From positions 1 to 8,437 of the forward strand of contig JBBRTJ010000123.1 of NCBI GenBank assembly GCA_038244535.1: 8,437 bases of DNA, written 5' to 3'. Within the stretch, counting starts at the first letter, position 1. Each line of letters opens with the position of its first letter. This DNA is from JBBRTJ01 sp038244535. GTDB taxonomy: Bacteria; Actinomycetota; Acidimicrobiia; Acidimicrobiales; Ilumatobacteraceae. The position numbers and the translations under genes were made by a program. The notes under the pieces were generated by a model. It was not told where the DNA came from, searched no databases, and saw nothing but the letters and a program-made list of their open reading frames with translations. Of the stretch, positions 1-6,198 are shown in pieces.

Positions 1-822
1 GGCGATCACGTGCAGGCGCAGCTCCCGAACGACGGGGACCTGCTGCCCGGGCTTGGTCTTGATGGTCACCCGCAGCACGGCGCGGTCGTCGCCGACAGAC
101 TGCACGCCGAGCACCTCGGGCGGCTCGAGCAGCAACGGGCCAATGGTCGGCACGTCGTAGAGCTCTCGGGCCACGGCGTCGAGCCGGTCGGCCGCCTCGC
201 CGACGTCGGCGTGCAGGGCGATCGGCACGTCGAGGATGGCCTTCGACCAACCCTGGCTGAGGTTGCCCGCCCGCTGGACCTGGCCGTTGGGCACGTGCCA
301 CACCCGGCCCTGGTCATCGCGCAGCTTCGTGGCCCGCAGCGTGATGCGCTCGACCGTACCGATGGCCAAGCCGAGGTCCACCGTGTCGCCCACGCCGTAC
401 TGGTCCTCGGCCACCACGAACATGCCGGCCAGCAGGTCCCGGACGAGCTGCTGGGCGCCGAACGCCAGTGCGCCACCGATGATCGTGGCCGCCGTGACGA
501 AGCTGGCGACGTTGATGCCGAGCTCGGACAAGACGGCGAAGATCGCGATCATCACGATCAACCCCGTCGCGAGCCCTTTGAACACGCCGGCAAGGGCGTC
601 CGCGCGTCGCTGGGCTCGCATGTCCTCGTCGTCGACGGTCACGAGGTCGCGGACACGCATCGCGCCCTGGATGCCGTGGCCGATGGCCCGCCTCGCCACC
701 AGGTTGCCGATGAGCGCCAGGACGACGATCAGGAGGATCTGACACGGCACGATCAGGTGCCACCTTTGAAGCGTCTGGTACCACTCGGGGGGATCCTCGC
801 TGGACAGCACGACCGGTACCAC
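1..822 (-). CDS. MscS-family mechanosensitive ion channel, C-terminus beyond left edge
   Basis: This is a small-conductance mechanosensitive channel of the plasma membrane, which opens under membrane tension to release solutes during hypo-osmotic shock. The frame is open for 274 codons from GTG at 822 to the window edge. Visible features are hydrophobic helices at about residues 24-44 and 84-104, then the Gly/Ala-rich pore helix at about 107-135 (ATIIGGALAFGAQQLVRDLL), running into the beta domain (YGVGDTVDLG, 142-151) and the family motif VPNGQV (177-182). The cytoplasmic alpha/beta domain follows and is cut by the edge. An in-frame TGA lies upstream of the start, so 822 is the furthest GTG; a second GTG at 810 is possible. 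TAGGTT ends 8 bases before 822, which fits a leaderless start. The gene is divergent from the LCP gene. The family call is firm; the paralogue type and gating are unknown. Confidence 0.9.
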   Translation of the reverse strand, partial: MVPVVLSSEDPPEWYQTLQRWHLIVPCQILLIVVLALIGNLVARRAIGHGIQGAMRVRDLVTVDDEDMRAQRRADALAGVFKGLATGLIVMIAIFAVLSELGINVASFVTAATIIGGALAFGAQQLVRDLLAGMFVVAEDQYGVGDTVDLGLAIGTVERITLRATKLRDDQGRVWHVPNGQVQRAGNLSQGWSKAILDVPIALHADVGEAADRLDAVARELYDVPTIGPLLLEPPEVLGVQSVGDDRAVLRVTIKTKPGQQVPVVRELRLHVIA

Positions 823-830
823 GGCGGGTG

Positions 831-836
831 AACCTA
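831..836 (-). promoter_or_regulatory. Putative -10 box for the MscS-like gene
   Basis: Read on the minus strand this is TAGGTT, which fits the actinobacterial TANNNT -10 consensus. It lies 8 bases before the GTG at 822, so transcription would begin at or next to the start codon and the mRNA would be leaderless. No convincing -35 is found at 16-18 bases; GTGAAC sits 23 bases upstream. Confidence 0.4.
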
Positions 837-855
837 CCGGCCGACAGCCGCCCGG

Positions 856-861
856 TACGGT
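856..861 (+). promoter_or_regulatory. Putative -10 box for the LCP gene
   Basis: TACGGT fits TANNNT and lies 8 bases before the GTG at 870, the same geometry as the divergent gene. It favours 870 as the start over the earlier in-frame GTG at 828, which would lie upstream of this box and within a few bases of the divergent start. No good -35 is seen; GTGAAC is 22 bases upstream. Confidence 0.4.
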
Positions 862-869
862 TCACGGTC

Positions 870-2192
870 GTGTCCGATGAGCCGCGACGACGTTCGATGC
901 GCCGCACGTGGCCGCAGCGGTTGCTCGTCGGGGCCAACCTCGGTGTCGTCAGTGCGTGTCTCCTGGCGGCCTTCGGGCTCTGGTACGGCAACAACCGGTT
1001 GGGCGAGCTCGAGCGCGTGGTCATCACCCACGACCAGAGCACCCTGAGCCACGACGCGAGTGCAGCGACCGGCACGACCGAGCCCACCGTCTCGGGCTCG
1101 GGGGGGGCGCAGAACTTCCTCCTCGTCGGCTCCGACAGCAGGGCCTGCATCGACCCGACCTCACCGTACGCGGGCGCCTTCACCGACGGCTCCTACGGCG
1201 GCCAGCGCAGCGACTCGATCATGATGCTGCGGGTCGACCCATCGGCCAACGCGGCCGCCATCTTGTCGTTCCCTCGCGACCTGTGGGTCAAGATCGCCGG
1301 CACGGGTCGCAGCCAGCGCATCAACACGGCGTTCAACCACGATGACCCCAGCCAGCTCGTCAAGACCATCGAGCTGAACTTCGGCCTGCGCACCGACCAC
1401 TACCTCGAAGTCGACTTCTGCGCCTTCAAGCACCTGGTCGACGACGTCGGCGGTGTCAAGGTCCCCTTCGCCCTCCCCACCCGCGACCGCAACACCGGGC
1501 TCAACGTGACTGCTCCGGGGTGCGTGCTGCTCAGCGGTGACGCCGCCCTGGCCTACGTACGCTCTCGCGAGTACCAGGTCAACGACGGCAAGGGTTGGAA
1601 GTACGACCCCTCCTCCGACTACGGCCGGATCCGGCGCCAGCAGGACTTCATCCGCCGCGTGATGCAAAAGGCCATCGACCGGGGGGCCCGCAACCCGGCA
1701 GTGCTCAAGAGCCTGATCGACACTGCGGTCAAAGACGTCCGGGTCGACGATCAGCTGACCGTGTCCGATCTGTTCGACCTCGGCAACAGGCTCCGCGACT
1801 TCGATCCCGGCACCGTTCAGGCGTACACGATCGAAGGTGTGGGGACCGTCATCGGCGGTGCCGCCGTCATCCGCCCCACGCTCGACGCCCCGCAGACCAA
1901 GCAGGTGCTGCAGATCTTCTCGGGCAAGGCCAAGCTCGTGGGCGCCACCACCCCGACGACGAACCCAGCCGACGCATCGACGAAGGCGGCCTCGTCGACG
2001 ACATCGACGACGTCGACGACGCTGGCGCCCACCACCACGACCCGCCGGAACGGCTCGGGCTCCGGCGGCACGGCCAGGACCACCACCAGCACCACCTCGA
2101 CCACCCTCGATCCGGCCACCCTGCCGACCGTCGTTGTGCCGACCACGGTCGGCCTCGGGATTCTGCCTCCCAACGACCCCACCTGCCGCTAG
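870..2192 (+). CDS. LytR-CpsA-Psr (LCP) family cell-wall polymer ligase
   Basis: LCP enzymes are membrane-anchored phosphotransferases that move wall polymers (teichoic acid, arabinogalactan or capsule) from polyprenyl carriers onto peptidoglycan, outside the membrane. The 440-residue product has a short basic cytoplasmic N-terminus, one membrane helix (about 18-39) and an LCP domain (about 80-270). Key motifs are FLLVGSDSR (83-91), QRSDSIM (112-118), SFPRDLW (133-139), an ALAYVRSR block (226-233) and DYGRIRRQQDF (250-260), which supply the acidic and arginine residues typical of the active site. A Thr/Ser-rich tail follows from about 360, then VVVPTTVGLG near the end. Cys184 and Cys218 could form an extracytoplasmic disulphide. 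GTG at 870 is preferred because of the TACGGT box; GTG 828 and ATG 897 are alternatives in the same frame. The acceptor and donor polymers cannot be told from sequence. Confidence 0.92.
   Translation: MSDEPRRRSMRRTWPQRLLVGANLGVVSACLLAAFGLWYGNNRLGELERVVITHDQSTLSHDASAATGTTEPTVSGSGGAQNFLLVGSDSRACIDPTSPYAGAFTDGSYGGQRSDSIMMLRVDPSANAAAILSFPRDLWVKIAGTGRSQRINTAFNHDDPSQLVKTIELNFGLRTDHYLEVDFCAFKHLVDDVGGVKVPFALPTRDRNTGLNVTAPGCVLLSGDAALAYVRSREYQVNDGKGWKYDPSSDYGRIRRQQDFIRRVMQKAIDRGARNPAVLKSLIDTAVKDVRVDDQLTVSDLFDLGNRLRDFDPGTVQAYTIEGVGTVIGGAAVIRPTLDAPQTKQVLQIFSGKAKLVGATTPTTNPADASTKAASSTTSTTSTTLAPTTTTRRNGSGSGGTARTTTSTTSTTLDPATLPTVVVPTTVGLGILPPNDPTCR
1995..2021 (+). repeat. Three 9-bp tandem repeats encoding Ser-Thr-Thr
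   Basis: TCGACGACA is followed by two copies of TCGACGACG, in frame, giving STT three times within the low-complexity tail of the LCP protein. A similar Ser/Thr run occurs again near 2080-2110. Such repeats can change length by slippage without breaking the frame. Confidence 0.7.
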
Positions 2193-2272
2193 CGGCGGCG
2201 CGCCGTCCGGCCATGCCCTCCCGGTTCGGCAGCATCAGCGGCCGGCGCGGAGTCAGCGGCTAGAACCTTGCG

Positions 2273-2905
2273 ATGGCGACTTGGCGATCGTGGCCGAAGC
2301 GGTTGGTGGCGATGGCCCTCGTGCTCGAGGTGGGCGTCGTCGTCTACGTGGCCTCGGCCATCGTCGGCACCGCGCTCGCCGATCTCGACCAGTCCGTCGA
2401 CGGCATCGATCGGCTCCGCCGCCTGACCGTGCTGCTCAGCCTGCAGATCACGACGATGCTGCTCGTCGTGGTGGTCCTGGTGGCGCTGGCCGATGCACTG
2501 TCCGACGAGGCGGAGGAACGGCCCACGCTCGCCGACGCCGTGCTCCAGGTGGTGGCCACCATCGCTTGCCTCATCTCGATCGGCGGGGTGCTGGCCGTCG
2601 TTGATCTCGTGGTGAACCAACCCAACGACGAGAGCGGCGCCCAACTGTGGGCCAGCCTCGGGGTGCGGGTCGCAGGCACGGTGGTCGCTGCGGGCCTGGC
2701 CTGGTTCGCCGTGGAGGAGCTGCTCGACTCAGGCTGGGTCCCGCCCGACGACGAACCTGCCGGCGACGGTGCCGACGGCCTTGCGGCGGTCGCCGCCGCC
2801 GGGGGCCACGGTCGCGATGCCGGTGCCTTCACCGGGAGCGACACGCCACTCGAAGTGGCCGCTGGGACCGAGGAGTGGCGACCGCCGACCGACCCGTTGC
2901 GCTAG
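2273..2905 (+). CDS. Four-helix membrane protein of unknown function
   Basis: I do not recognise the family. The 210-residue product has four hydrophobic helices at about 11-33, 52-74, 90-113 and 128-148, joined by short loops, with an acidic segment after helix 2 (DEAEERP). The last 60 residues are hydrophilic, rich in Ala, Gly, Asp and Pro, and probably disordered. There is no cleavable signal, catalytic motif or Cys pair. Helix 1 follows a basic stretch (WPKR), so the N-terminus is likely cytoplasmic, which would put the tail in the cytoplasm too. Codon bias is the same as in the flanking genes, which supports real coding. It starts 80 bases after the LCP gene on the same strand and could be co-transcribed. 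No Shine-Dalgarno is seen at 2273; TAGAAC (2261-2266) is a possible weak -10 for a near-leaderless mRNA. Confidence 0.75.
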   Translation: MATWRSWPKRLVAMALVLEVGVVVYVASAIVGTALADLDQSVDGIDRLRRLTVLLSLQITTMLLVVVVLVALADALSDEAEERPTLADAVLQVVATIACLISIGGVLAVVDLVVNQPNDESGAQLWASLGVRVAGTVVAAGLAWFAVEELLDSGWVPPDDEPAGDGADGLAAVAAAGGHGRDAGAFTGSDTPLEVAAGTEEWRPPTDPLR

Positions 2906-2927
2906 CCGGTGCGTCTGCGAAGTGGCG

Positions 2928-2945
2928 GGGTGGCGTCAGCCGCCC
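2928..2945 (+). terminator. Possible weak terminator hairpin after the membrane protein gene
   Basis: GGGTGGC and GCCGCCC pair over 7 bases (one G-U) around the tetraloop GTCA, 22 bases after the stop at 2905. No T-run follows, so it is at best a weak or factor-dependent terminator, and it sits just upstream of the next gene. Confidence 0.3.
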
Positions 2946-2989
2946 AGATCGGGCGTGGATTCCGTTCGGCGTTCGGTGAGACTCGAAGC

Positions 2990-3556
2990 ATGTCCATCCG
3001 GCTGAAGCGTCCAACAATGGCCGACCTCCAGCTCCTGGCCAAGGCTGGGCGGTCGGACTCGCTCACGTACGAGCCAATCGGCATCTCCGACAAGAGCGAA
3101 GCGCCAGCGGGCTATCGCCTCGACCGGTGGTCGCGCACGCTCGGCGCGTCTGATGACGTCTTCAACAGCGCCGCACAGGCCCTTCGAGCGTGGCAAGTTC
3201 ATCGCGGCGCTGGCCTCATCGTGTGCGACGAAGGTCCACCCAACGTCGACGATGTCGTCGCCATGGCAGCGCCGCTCCCGCTCGGCTTCATCGAAGTTGT
3301 CTGCCGTGTCGTCGCCGTCATCGACGAGCCACATCGGTTCGGGTTCACCTACGGCACGCTCAGCGTCCATCCCGAACAAGGCGAGGAATCCTTCACCGTG
3401 GTCCGACAGCAAGACAGAACCGTCGTGTTCGAGATCGCCGCAGCCTCGCGACCTCGCCATGTTCTCGCCCGCGCCTGCCCCCCGGTATCGAGACTCCTCC
3501 AACGATCAGCGACCACCCGCTACCTCGACGCGATGAGCTCGGCGGCCAGCACCTGA
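2990..3556 (+). CDS. DUF1990 family protein
   Basis: This is a soluble protein of the DUF1990 (UPF0548) family, whose biochemical role is not established. The 188-residue product shows the family blocks in order: LTYEPIG (25-31), GYRLDRW (41-47), AQALRAWQVHRGAGL (62-76), FGFTYGTLSVHPEQGEESF (117-135), then a C-terminal helix with CPPVSRLLQRSATTRYLDAM (163-182), so it is full length. ATG 2990 is chosen because GGTGAG (2975-2980) lies 9 bases upstream. An in-frame upstream start near 2909 would add about 27 residues that do not resemble the family. The gene is followed 41 bases later by the end of a convergent gene. Base composition is a little less GC-rich than in the flanks. Confidence 0.88.
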   Translation: MSIRLKRPTMADLQLLAKAGRSDSLTYEPIGISDKSEAPAGYRLDRWSRTLGASDDVFNSAAQALRAWQVHRGAGLIVCDEGPPNVDDVVAMAAPLPLGFIEVVCRVVAVIDEPHRFGFTYGTLSVHPEQGEESFTVVRQQDRTVVFEIAAASRPRHVLARACPPVSRLLQRSATTRYLDAMSSAAST

Positions 3557-3597
3557 CCGACCAGCCGTGCCCGAGCAGTACGGCAGTTCTGTACGCG

Positions 3598-4224
3598 CTA
3601 GCGGACGCCGCTCGTGCAGGTCTCGTACTCCTGCCACAGAGGATCACCACGTTGCCGCAAGGTATCCGTTGTTACGTTCGATGGCGCGACAAGCACGCAA
3701 CCCGCCAGACCACTTTGCGCTGTCCTCGATCGCCAGCCGGACTTGTAGGTCACCGAGATGTCATGCACTCGATACACCCCAGGTGCTGAGGACCGCACCG
3801 TTGCGACGAGCCACGTACTTCGCGCCGGATCGTGATTCACCAGAACGCCTCGAACTGGACGGGTCTGCCAGCTTGGAGCAAGCGGGCCATGCCACGTACC
3901 GAAACCCGACGTCACCGAACCTTCGTAGGCGGACCACACCAAGGTCGCTGCCGGTGTCACAGTGGCCTCGACACCTTGAAGTTCCGCACCAGTGCCATCA
4001 GCGCCGAGTTCGACGCCGAACGACGCTTCCTCACCATTGCGGACTGCCACCCCAACACGATCGCCCCCTTGAGCACTCACGAACGTGCCCCCTGCGAACC
4101 ACCACACACTGAGCGACGCGAGCGACGCAACCGCGACCAGGAGAGGCCCGGCGATGCTTCGCCAGGGTCGCGACGAAGAGGGCAATTCGATACGTCGCTC
4201 ACCCTCGATGGAGACGATCGTCAC
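3598..4224 (-). CDS. Single-pass membrane-anchored protein of unknown function
   Basis: I do not recognise the family. The 208-residue product has a 20-residue charged N-terminus, one membrane helix (about 23-45, GPLLVAVASLASLSVWWFAGG) and an extracytoplasmic domain rich in beta-type sequence. Near the end is PGVYRVHDISVTYKSGWRSR (148-167), which recalls small actinobacterial secreted proteins with a beta-sandwich; that likeness is weak. Cys176 and Cys203 could form a disulphide. The start is GTG 4224: AAGGGG lies 12 bases upstream, which is too far for a good Shine-Dalgarno, while CAATAT six bases upstream could be a -10 for a near-leaderless mRNA. It lies 120 bases downstream of the VWA gene on the same strand and converges with the DUF1990 gene. 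GC content is lower than in the redox cluster. The opposite-strand frames read as Arg/Thr/Pro-rich nonsense, which favours this frame. Confidence 0.7.
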   Translation of the reverse strand: MTIVSIEGERRIELPSSSRPWRSIAGPLLVAVASLASLSVWWFAGGTFVSAQGGDRVGVAVRNGEEASFGVELGADGTGAELQGVEATVTPAATLVWSAYEGSVTSGFGTWHGPLAPSWQTRPVRGVLVNHDPARSTWLVATVRSSAPGVYRVHDISVTYKSGWRSRTAQSGLAGCVLVAPSNVTTDTLRQRGDPLWQEYETCTSGVR

Positions 4225-4344
4225 GAGCGCATATTGCCCCTTCGGCGGTCGCTCTGCCAGCCGTCGCTGTCACACAAGGGTCGACTCCCGGAGCACCTCA
4301 CTCTTTGACCGACGCACCACGAGCGCTTCCCTGGGCCGAGGCGG

Positions 4345-4722
4345 TCAGGAAGGCAGGAGGCGGGCAAGGGCGCCGGGGAGGTCACTCGGGCCGCTGACCG
4401 TGACGCACACGGCACCAACCAGCGCGGCCAGCGCTTCGGCCTCGGCACTGTCGTCCGTGGGGGCCACGATGAACACCTCGTCGAGCGCCCGCGCCGCAGC
4501 AACGACGTCACCGTCGACGGTGGCACGGCAGTCGGACAGCAAGATCGCGATCTTACGGCCGGCCCGCGATCGTTGCAGTTGCAACGATGCCACCCGTAGG
4601 GCACCGGCCACATCGGTGGTGCCGAAGCCGCGCAGGGCCAACAAGTCGATGACCACCGCCTCGGGGCCGCGGGGCACGTCCTGCGACTTGGCCACGACGG
4701 CGTCCTTGCCGAAGGCGATCAC
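4345..4722 (-). CDS. VWA domain C-terminal part, downstream of in-frame stop
   Basis: This is the second half of a von Willebrand factor A domain. It continues in the same frame as the upstream piece (4726-5214) after one TAA codon and one ATC codon. The 125 residues hold the other MIDAS ligands: Thr in GFGTTD (32-37) and Asp in ILLSDC (60-65), followed by beta/alpha repeats ending ARLLPS. On its own it lacks the DxSxS loop and cannot form a full metal site. GTG 4722 has GGAGG eight bases upstream (4731-4735), so it could be made as a separate chain by re-initiation and might complement the N-terminal chain. Otherwise the gene is a recent nonsense pseudogene, or the stop is a sequencing error. 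The sequence is intact beyond the stop, so decay would be very recent. Confidence 0.7.
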   Translation of the reverse strand: MIAFGKDAVVAKSQDVPRGPEAVVIDLLALRGFGTTDVAGALRVASLQLQRSRAGRKIAILLSDCRATVDGDVVAAARALDEVFIVAPTDDSAEAEALAALVGAVCVTVSGPSDLPGALARLLPS

Positions 4723-4725
4723 GAT

Positions 4726-5214
4726 TTAGTCCTCCGGCGCCCGCCAGGCGACCGCGGCGGCCGCCACCGCCGCCGTCGCCAACCGCTCCCCGCCCATCGA
4801 CCCACTGCGGTCGACGAGCAGGCACAGCGCCGTGCCCGGACGGTGCCACGCCCGCGCCCGGAGCTCGTCGAGATCGGGCGCACCACCGTGGGCCGCAGCG
4901 ACGGCGACCGCATCAATGCTGGCGTCGACGTCGAGGTCACCCTCCCCACCGTCAAATCGTTGCAAACGCAACTTCCCTACCCCTCGGGGCCGGGTGGGGC
5001 CTCGCCGGGACAGGTCAACCACCACGCGGCCGGCCAAGCGCCGGGCCAGCTCGCGCAGGCGCTGATCGGTGGCTCCCGTCAGGTCGGCCAGCAGCGCCAT
5101 CGCCGCATCAGGGTCGTCAGCCATCGCTTGGTCGAAGGCGTCTTCGTCGAGCTCGCCCACCTCGGGGCTCACGTCGTCGAACTGCTCGTGGCGCTGCAGC
5201 TCGCGCCGGCTCAT
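4726..5214 (-). CDS. VWA domain protein, N-terminal part ending at in-frame TAA
   Basis: This is a MoxR-associated VWA protein (CoxE-like class). The 162-residue piece has a helical N-terminal region (MSRRELQRHEQF, then acidic stretches to about 60), a basic linker and the start of a VWA domain with the MIDAS loop LLVDRSGSM (132-140). It ends at APED followed by TAA, after the first helix of the VWA fold. Reading through would give a 289-residue protein with DxSxS, Thr and Asp ligands all present, which is a plausible complete VWA partner. ATG 5214 is chosen: it opens the SRREL segment, and no ATG, GTG or TTG occurs in frame between the moxR stop and it. An SD-like GGAGGGG near 5256-5262 has no usable start after it. 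In this protein class the VWA subunit acts with the MoxR ATPase, here encoded 65 bases upstream. Confidence 0.75.
   Translation of the reverse strand: MSRRELQRHEQFDDVSPEVGELDEDAFDQAMADDPDAAMALLADLTGATDQRLRELARRLAGRVVVDLSRRGPTRPRGVGKLRLQRFDGGEGDLDVDASIDAVAVAAAHGGAPDLDELRARAWHRPGTALCLLVDRSGSMGGERLATAAVAAAAVAWRAPED
4730..4735 (-). promoter_or_regulatory. Strong Shine-Dalgarno before GTG 4722
   Basis: On the minus strand GGAGGA lies within the last codons of the upstream VWA piece, just before its TAA (4728-4726), with 7 bases between the motif and GTG 4722. The motif also encodes Glu-Asp, so it may be coincidental, but the spacing is right for ribosomes that stop at the TAA to restart. Confidence 0.5.
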
Positions 5215-5272
5215 CGACTTCTTCGAAGCCTGCTCGACCGCGGCCTCGGTCCCCTCCTTGATCGACGGCAGG

Positions 5273-5309
5273 TCGCCCCCTAGGGGGCGAGGGATTTTCC
5301 CCCGTCGCC
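5273..5309 (-). promoter_or_regulatory. Two mutually exclusive hairpins at the moxR/VWA junction
   Basis: TCGCCCCCTAGGGGGCGA (5273-5290) is a perfect 18-base palindrome centred on the TA of the moxR stop codon. In the minus-strand RNA its 5' arm (5290-5286) can instead pair with GGCGA at 5309-5305, extended by GGGA/TCCC around AAA. Only one hairpin can form at a time, the layout of an attenuator or RNA-processing site. No T-run follows, so it is not a standard terminator. The pairing is seen in the sequence; any regulatory role is inference. Confidence 0.4.
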
Positions 5310-6185
5310 GGACTCCCGGGTGGACGGCACGAAGACCGTGGCGAAGAGCTCGCGGATGACGTCCTCCGAGGTGCGGTTGGCACCCTCGCGCACCCGCACC
5401 CGACCGCTGAGCGCCACGAGCGCGGCGTCGAGCGACACGATGGCCATGGTCGGCGGGTGGCCCCGCAACACCGACAGCGAGGCGGCCACCAGCGTCATGT
5501 CGATGGCGCCACGCACCGACGAGCCGGTGCGCAGGTCGGCGTGGCTGCGCGTCCGCCGCACGAGGTCCACGACCCGTCCGACCCACACCGGGTCGACGGC
5601 GGCCTCACCAGCGGCCCGCACCACCACGGCGACCTCGTCGTCGGCGCTCTGGTAGTCCATCGACAAGCGGCAGGTGCGGTCGTACACGGCCGACGAGATG
5701 CGGGCCGTGCCCACCGCATCGAACGGGTTCATGGCTGCCACCAGGCGGAACTGTGGGGCAGCGACCACCCGGCCGAGGCGGGGCACGTGCAGCTCGCCCT
5801 CGCTCATCACGGTGATGAGCACGTTGAGCGTCTCTTCGGGGATGCGGTTGATCTCCTCGACGTACAGCAGGCTGCCGTCACGCATGGCGGTGACGAGGGG
5901 ACCGTCGACGAAGATGTCGGGCGTGTAGCCCTCGGCCAGCACCCGGGCCGGGTCGAAGTGGCCCACCAGCCGAGCGGGGGTCAGCTCGGCGTTGCCCTCG
6001 ACCAGCTCGAACCCAAGTCCCAGCTCGTCGGCGACGGCGCGCAGCAGCGTGGACTTCCCGGTGCCGGGCGGCCCCTCCAGCACGATGTGGCGGCCGGCGG
6101 CAAGCGCCGCCACCACCAGCTCGAGCTCTCGTGTGCGCCCCACCACTCGCAGCGCGAGGCGGTCGAGCAGGGTGGCGTCGATCAA
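5280..6185 (-). CDS. MoxR-family AAA+ ATPase
   Basis: MoxR ATPases are cytoplasmic AAA+ chaperones that, together with a VWA protein, help activate or insert cofactors into client enzymes. The 301-residue product has Walker A GPPGTGKS (38-45), the MoxR block ELVEGNAELTPARLVGHFD (60-78), Walker B LLYVEEIN (106-113), sensor 1 Asn in AAMNP (150-154) and a probable arginine finger in SSAVYDR (164-170). The C-terminal lid domain follows, with the usual SVRGAIDM segment. The start is TTG 6185: AAAGGG (6198-6193) lies 7 bases upstream and overlaps the stop of the dehydrogenase gene, which suggests coupled translation. It is the second gene of an ADH-MoxR-VWA operon. The client is not shown by sequence; the adjacent dehydrogenase is one candidate. 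Confidence 0.93.
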   Translation of the reverse strand: MIDATLLDRLALRVVGRTRELELVVAALAAGRHIVLEGPPGTGKSTLLRAVADELGLGFELVEGNAELTPARLVGHFDPARVLAEGYTPDIFVDGPLVTAMRDGSLLYVEEINRIPEETLNVLITVMSEGELHVPRLGRVVAAPQFRLVAAMNPFDAVGTARISSAVYDRTCRLSMDYQSADDEVAVVVRAAGEAAVDPVWVGRVVDLVRRTRSHADLRTGSSVRGAIDMTLVAASLSVLRGHPPTMAIVSLDAALVALSGRVRVREGANRTSEDVIRELFATVFVPSTRESGDGGKSLAP

Positions 6186-6192
6186 GCGACAG

Positions 6193-6198
6193 CCCTTT
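6193..6198 (-). promoter_or_regulatory. Shine-Dalgarno that fixes the TTG start of the MoxR gene
   Basis: On the minus strand AAAGGG sits 7 bases before TTG 6185, and its first base is the last base of the upstream gene's TGA (6200-6198). It supports the rare TTG start and translational coupling with the dehydrogenase gene. Confidence 0.6.

Larger units (their letters stand above)
828..865. promoter_or_regulatory. Inverted repeat in divergent promoter region
   Basis: Arms GTGAACCTACCGG (828-840) and CCGGTACGGTTCAC (852-865) are reverse complements apart from one extra base, around an 11-base spacer. The repeat contains both -10-like boxes, so a dimeric regulator bound here could affect both the channel and the LCP gene. 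The symmetry is seen directly; the operator role is inferred. An alternative is that the symmetry simply reflects two overlapping divergent promoters of similar sequence. Confidence 0.5.

Noticed and set aside
10..831. A 273-codon plus-strand frame opposite the MscS-like gene
   Set aside because: The opposite strand encodes an unmistakable MscS channel; this frame is low-complexity and His/Asp-rich.
2193..2272. Terminator or small gene between the LCP and membrane protein genes
   Set aside because: Only a short GC palindrome without a usable loop (CGGCGCGCCG) is present; nothing supports a terminator or a coding frame.
3570..3600. GTAC-containing inverted repeat between the convergent DUF1990 and membrane-anchored genes, as a terminator
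   Set aside because: Only four to six pairs with a bulge and no T-run; too weak to call.
3832..4308. A plus-strand frame of 158 codons over the membrane-anchored protein
   Set aside because: It is rich in Arg, Thr, Pro and His with no coherent hydrophobic or domain pattern, while the minus frame has a clear membrane helix and ordered composition.
5215..5586. Extending the VWA protein upstream into the moxR gene
   Set aside because: That part of the frame is Arg/Gly-rich shadow of moxR, and no good start lies between the moxR stop and ATG 5214.
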